Source: Niveispirillum sp943370215 (GTDB lineage Bacteria; Pseudomonadota; Alphaproteobacteria; Azospirillales; Azospirillaceae). Taken from it: a stretch of 64,000 nt of DNA. The position numbers and the translations under genes were made by a program. Below the pieces are notes generated by a model. The model did not search any database. It was not told the DNA's origin and saw only the letters and a list, made by a program, of their open reading frames with translations. Of this stretch, positions 61,181 through 64,000 are shown piece after piece (the stretch's first letter is position 1; each line of letters starts with the position of its first letter). Location: NCBI GenBank assembly GCA_943370215.1, contig CALRQC020000032.1:4780-68779 (forward strand). Reading direction: 5' to 3'.

Positions 61181-63070
61181 TCAGGCCGCCGCCGTCTCCA
61201 GCAGCACACTGTTCTGCAAAGACGGATCCTTCGGGGCCGGCAGGCCGGTTTCGGTCAGGCAACGCTCGCGCAGTTCGTCGATGGTGCCGCCGAAATTGAA
61301 CAGGCCAATTTCACCGCGCTTGGTGGCCAGTTCGTCGCGCAGGGCCGCCGTGGCGGCCTCATCCACCGAACCGTCAGCCGCAATGACAACGCCATAACGC
61401 TTGGCGCCGTCCACCGTCACCAGACCACGCTTGACGTCGGTGGCCACCAGGGCCGGGTCGCGGGCCAGCGGGTCGCCCCAGCCACCACCGCCCCAGGTGT
61501 CGAAGATCAGCAGGTCGCCGGGGCGAACCTGGATATCATCGATCTTGGCGGCCAGCACCTCTTCCACGCCATTGGCGCGAATCAGCACGCGGCGCGAACG
61601 CCAGCCCGGCTCACCGCCATTGACACCCCAGGGATAGGTGAACCAGCGGTCATCATGGATGGCGATGGCACCCGGCTCCAGGAAGCGATAGGAGATGCGC
61701 ACGCCATTGCCACCACGATGCAGGCCCGGCCCGCCGCTGTCGGGGATCGTCTCATACCGTTCGATCCGCAGCGGGAAGTAAGCCTCCAGGAACTCGTTCG
61801 GCACATTGGTGAAGTTCGGCCACAGGGAGTGACCGTCCGGACCGTCACCGAACGGACGGCCGGGGATGCCGCCGAAACCGATCTGGAACAGTTGGTAATA
61901 TTTGCCCGACCCGCGATAGCTGCCCGACAGCATCAGGTGCGGGGAGGAGGAGAAGCCGGCAGCGTTGAGGAATTCCGGCGTGCGCTGGCCCAGCAGGGCC
62001 CCCAGCACGTCGAACACGCGGCCGATACCATGGGTACGGCAGGAGAGTGCCGCCGGGTATTTCGGCTTCAGCAGGGAGCCTTCGGGGATGCGGGTTTCAA
62101 CCAGATCATAGAACCCGTCGTTGAACAGGATCTGCGGGTCGAACACCATGATCATGTAAATGCCGAAGAACATCTTCAGCATGTTTTCGTTCAGGTAGAA
62201 ATTGATCGAGCTTTCCGACTGGGGCGAGGTGCCTTCCCAGTCCAGGATCACCTTCTCCCCTTCACGCCACATGGTGGCCCGCAGCTTGAAGGGACCGAAG
62301 CCGCGACCATCATCGCAGATATAGTCTTCAAAGCTGACCTTGTCGGTGCTGATCGAGGTTTGGATCAGCTTGGCCATGGCGCGCTTGTTGCGCTCCAGCA
62401 GCTCATCAACGGCGGAGATATAGATATCGGTCTGGAAACGCTTGCACATTTCCACGATGCGGCGACCGGCGATGCGGCAGGACGCGATGATAGCATTCAG
62501 GTCCGACCGGCACCAGTCGCGGGTACGGGTGTTGTTCAGCACCAGTTCCAGCACATCCTCGTTCAGCACGCCCTTGCGGTACAGCTTGATCGGCGGGATG
62601 CGGATGCCTTCCTGGAAGATGGAAGTGGCATCGGTCGGCAGGGAGCCGGGAACCTTGCCCCCCACGTCAGTCTGATGGCCGAAATGGCAGGTCCAGGCGA
62701 CCAGACGGCCATCATGGAACACGGGCAGGATGATCAGCCAATCGTTCAGATGGCTGATGGCACCTTCGACGGAGTACGGGTCCGACAGCCAGATGACGTC
62801 GCCTTCCTCGATCGTGCCCTTGTAGTTCTTCAGGAAGCCACCGAGGAACGAGCCGAACTGGCCGACAACCATCTTGCCTTCATGGTTGGCGATCAGCGGG
62901 AAGGCGTCACCCTGTTCGCGGATGCCCGGCGACATGGCCGTGCGGAACAGGGTTGCATCCATCTCCGCGCGGGCATTGCGCAGGGCGTTTTCAATGATGT
63001 CCAGCGTGATCGGGTCGATGACGATCTTCTGGAACGGGGTCGGGTTGGTCTGAATGATCTGGGCAACCAT
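61181..63070 (-). CDS. hyuB: Hydantoinase B / oxoprolinase-family subunit
   Basis: 629-residue subunit of the HyuA/HyuB family of ATP-dependent amidohydrolases and carboxylases (N-methylhydantoinase, acetone or acetophenone carboxylases). N-terminal PITLDIIENALRNARAEMD and REQGDAFPLIANHEG, and the glycine-rich GGPGLHRGGNGVRISYRF are typical. Its partner HyuA is just upstream, 29 bp away. The real substrate cannot be told from sequence; hydantoin, 5-oxoproline or a ketone are possible. Confidence 0.9.
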   Translation of the reverse strand: MVAQIIQTNPTPFQKIVIDPITLDIIENALRNARAEMDATLFRTAMSPGIREQGDAFPLIANHEGKMVVGQFGSFLGGFLKNYKGTIEEGDVIWLSDPYSVEGAISHLNDWLIILPVFHDGRLVAWTCHFGHQTDVGGKVPGSLPTDATSIFQEGIRIPPIKLYRKGVLNEDVLELVLNNTRTRDWCRSDLNAIIASCRIAGRRIVEMCKRFQTDIYISAVDELLERNKRAMAKLIQTSISTDKVSFEDYICDDGRGFGPFKLRATMWREGEKVILDWEGTSPQSESSINFYLNENMLKMFFGIYMIMVFDPQILFNDGFYDLVETRIPEGSLLKPKYPAALSCRTHGIGRVFDVLGALLGQRTPEFLNAAGFSSSPHLMLSGSYRGSGKYYQLFQIGFGGIPGRPFGDGPDGHSLWPNFTNVPNEFLEAYFPLRIERYETIPDSGGPGLHRGGNGVRISYRFLEPGAIAIHDDRWFTYPWGVNGGEPGWRSRRVLIRANGVEEVLAAKIDDIQVRPGDLLIFDTWGGGGWGDPLARDPALVATDVKRGLVTVDGAKRYGVVIAADGSVDEAATAALRDELATKRGEIGLFNFGGTIDELRERCLTETGLPAPKDPSLQNSVLLETAAA

Positions 63071-63099
63071 GGGTCTGTCCCCTTTTCAGAAGCTGGAAA

Positions 63100-64000
63100 T
63101 CACTGGGCGGCGAGCGGGCGGATCAGGATCAGCCCATAGGGATCGACTTCGGCCACATGATCAGGCAGCAGCACGGTGGTGCTGTCCATTTCGCAGATGA
63201 TGGCCGGGCCGATGACGCGGTCACCCGCCTTCAGCTTGGCACGATCATAGATGACGGCCGGATGTTCCTTGCCATCGGCCCAGATGGCATGGTCGCGCAC
63301 CTTGGCGGCGGACGGGTCGCCGTTACCTTCCGGCAGCTTTTCCAGCTTGATGGCCGACGCCTTGCCCAGGGCCGTGGCACGCACCGTCACCAGTTCACGA
63401 TCCGATTCCAGGCAGAAGGTGAACAGGCGCTCATGCTCCTTGTCGAAGGCGGCACCCAGATTTTCCAGGCCATCAGCCGCGAACCCGTCCAGCGCCACCG
63501 GCAGGGAAACCTCGAAGGCCTGACCGGAATAGCGCACGCCGGCTTCGAAGCTGATCTCCTGCTCGGCCACCGGCACGCCTTCGGCCAGCAGTTCCTTGGA
63601 AACGGCGGCGTGCAACTCGCGCAGCACATCGGCCACGCTCTGGTTGCTGACATCCGGGAAGGGCTTGCCGATGGACTTGGAGCGTTCGGCGCGCAGGCGG
63701 GTGGTGGCGTCGCCAAAGGCGCAGAGCACGCCGGGGCTGGGCGGCACGATCACCGGCCAGCTTCCCAGCAGCTTGCCCAGCGCATTGGCGTGCAGCGGAC
63801 CGGCACCACCAAAGGCCACCAGCGCAAAATCACGCGGATCATAGCCCTGCTGGACGGAGATCAGGCGCAGCGCGCCCATCATCGTCTCATTGGCAATGGA
63901 ATAGATGCCGTTGGCGGCTTCCTGAACAGTGATGCCCAGCGTGTCGGCGATGACCTGCACCGAGGCGGACGCCGCCGGACGGTCCAGGCGCATGGTGCCG
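63100..64000 (-). CDS. hyuA: Hydantoinase A / oxoprolinase-family subunit (5' truncated)
   Basis: The C-terminal 300 residues of the ATP-binding subunit, continuing off the right edge. The motif LVAFGGAGPLHANALGKLLG (about 56-75 of the visible part) is the family signature, and ending IRPLAAQ is near the natural C-terminus. The missing N-terminal part would contain the ATPase core. It overlaps no other gene and precedes hyuB in the same direction. Confidence 0.9.
   Translation of the reverse strand, partial: GTMRLDRPAASASVQVIADTLGITVQEAANGIYSIANETMMGALRLISVQQGYDPRDFALVAFGGAGPLHANALGKLLGSWPVIVPPSPGVLCAFGDATTRLRAERSKSIGKPFPDVSNQSVADVLRELHAAVSKELLAEGVPVAEQEISFEAGVRYSGQAFEVSLPVALDGFAADGLENLGAAFDKEHERLFTFCLESDRELVTVRATALGKASAIKLEKLPEGNGDPSAAKVRDHAIWADGKEHPAVIYDRAKLKAGDRVIGPAIICEMDSTTVLLPDHVAEVDPYGLILIRPLAAQ

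Noticed and set aside
60646..61299. Plus-strand 217-codon frame after the YgjP-like gene
   Set aside because: It crosses the terminator at 61120-61148 and runs antisense into hyuB; no domain is recognised.
1..64000. CRISPR arrays, insertion sequences, prophage, tRNA or rRNA genes
   Set aside because: No regularly spaced repeats, transposases, integrases, phage structural genes or RNA gene signatures were seen in the window.

Overview
The window is high-GC alphaproteobacterial DNA dominated by a photosynthesis gene cluster (PGC) of the type-II (purple-bacterial) kind. Genes for the reaction centre (pufL, pufM, pufC, puhA), LH1 (pufB, pufA), bacteriochlorophyll synthesis (bchC, X, Y, Z, I, D, O; acsF) and the spirilloxanthin-type carotenoid branch (crtE, B, I, D, C, F, no crtA) lie together. 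The oxygen-dependent cyclase AcsF is present and no bchE is seen, so pigment synthesis can run in the presence of oxygen. The gene order, the tetrahaem PufC, the FecI/FecR/TonB sets and the cytochrome c - kdsB - pheA block suggest a Rhodospirillales/Azospirillaceae-like or neighbouring alphaproteobacterium. The genus cannot be fixed from the sequence alone.

Layout. (1) 1-7344, plus strand: lhaA (5' end off the window), puhA, puhB, puhC, a conserved small ORF, acsF, puhE, hemA, idi, mostly overlapping or tightly spaced. (2) 7345-7689: convergent gap with a REP-like double palindrome and a strong hairpin. (3) 7690-18661, minus strand: the superoperon crtE-crtF-bchC-bchX-bchY-bchZ-pufQ-pufB-pufA-pufL-pufM-pufC. 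(4) 18764-21207, plus strand: crtD-crtC, divergent from crtE. (5) 21210-27787, minus strand: bchI-bchD-bchO-crtI-crtB plus a 49-codon membrane ORF. Palindromes of the PpsR/CrtJ form TGT-N12-ACA sit upstream of bchC, between crtE and crtD, and upstream of bchI. No ppsR, aerR or bacteriophytochrome gene is inside the window, so that repressor must lie elsewhere.

(6) 28232-30192: groES-groEL, minus strand, with no CIRCE element and a GroEL lacking the GGM tail. (7) 30575-35368, plus strand: a Tat-exported flavin amine oxidase, a secreted RidA-family protein and a TonB-dependent receptor. (8) 35464-39790, minus strand: an overlapping four-gene operon of a thermostable-hemolysin-family (GNAT-like) protein, an AMP-ligase fused to a haem-oxygenase-like diiron domain, an SDR and an exported TPR-type protein. 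This is the best candidate for an undescribed pathway here. (9) 39918-43952, plus strand: a FecI/FecR/FecA-type iron-signalling set divergent from that operon.

(10) 44041-48772: two tandem HD-domain paralogues (one with the HD motif lost), an HWE histidine kinase with two receiver-like domains, a single-domain response regulator and a GNAT. (11) 48769-52026: pheA and kdsB (minus), then a membrane-anchored cytochrome c and hisN (plus). (12) 52046-58074, minus strand: CHASE2 adenylate cyclase, globin-coupled chemoreceptor, ParA-like ATPase, CYTH-CHAD protein. (13) 58333-59529 pgk; 59692-60477 YgjP-like metalloprotease; a 700-bp gap without a supportable gene; then hyuB and the 3' part of hyuA, minus strand, running off the right edge. 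No tRNA, rRNA, CRISPR array, insertion sequence or prophage was recognised.
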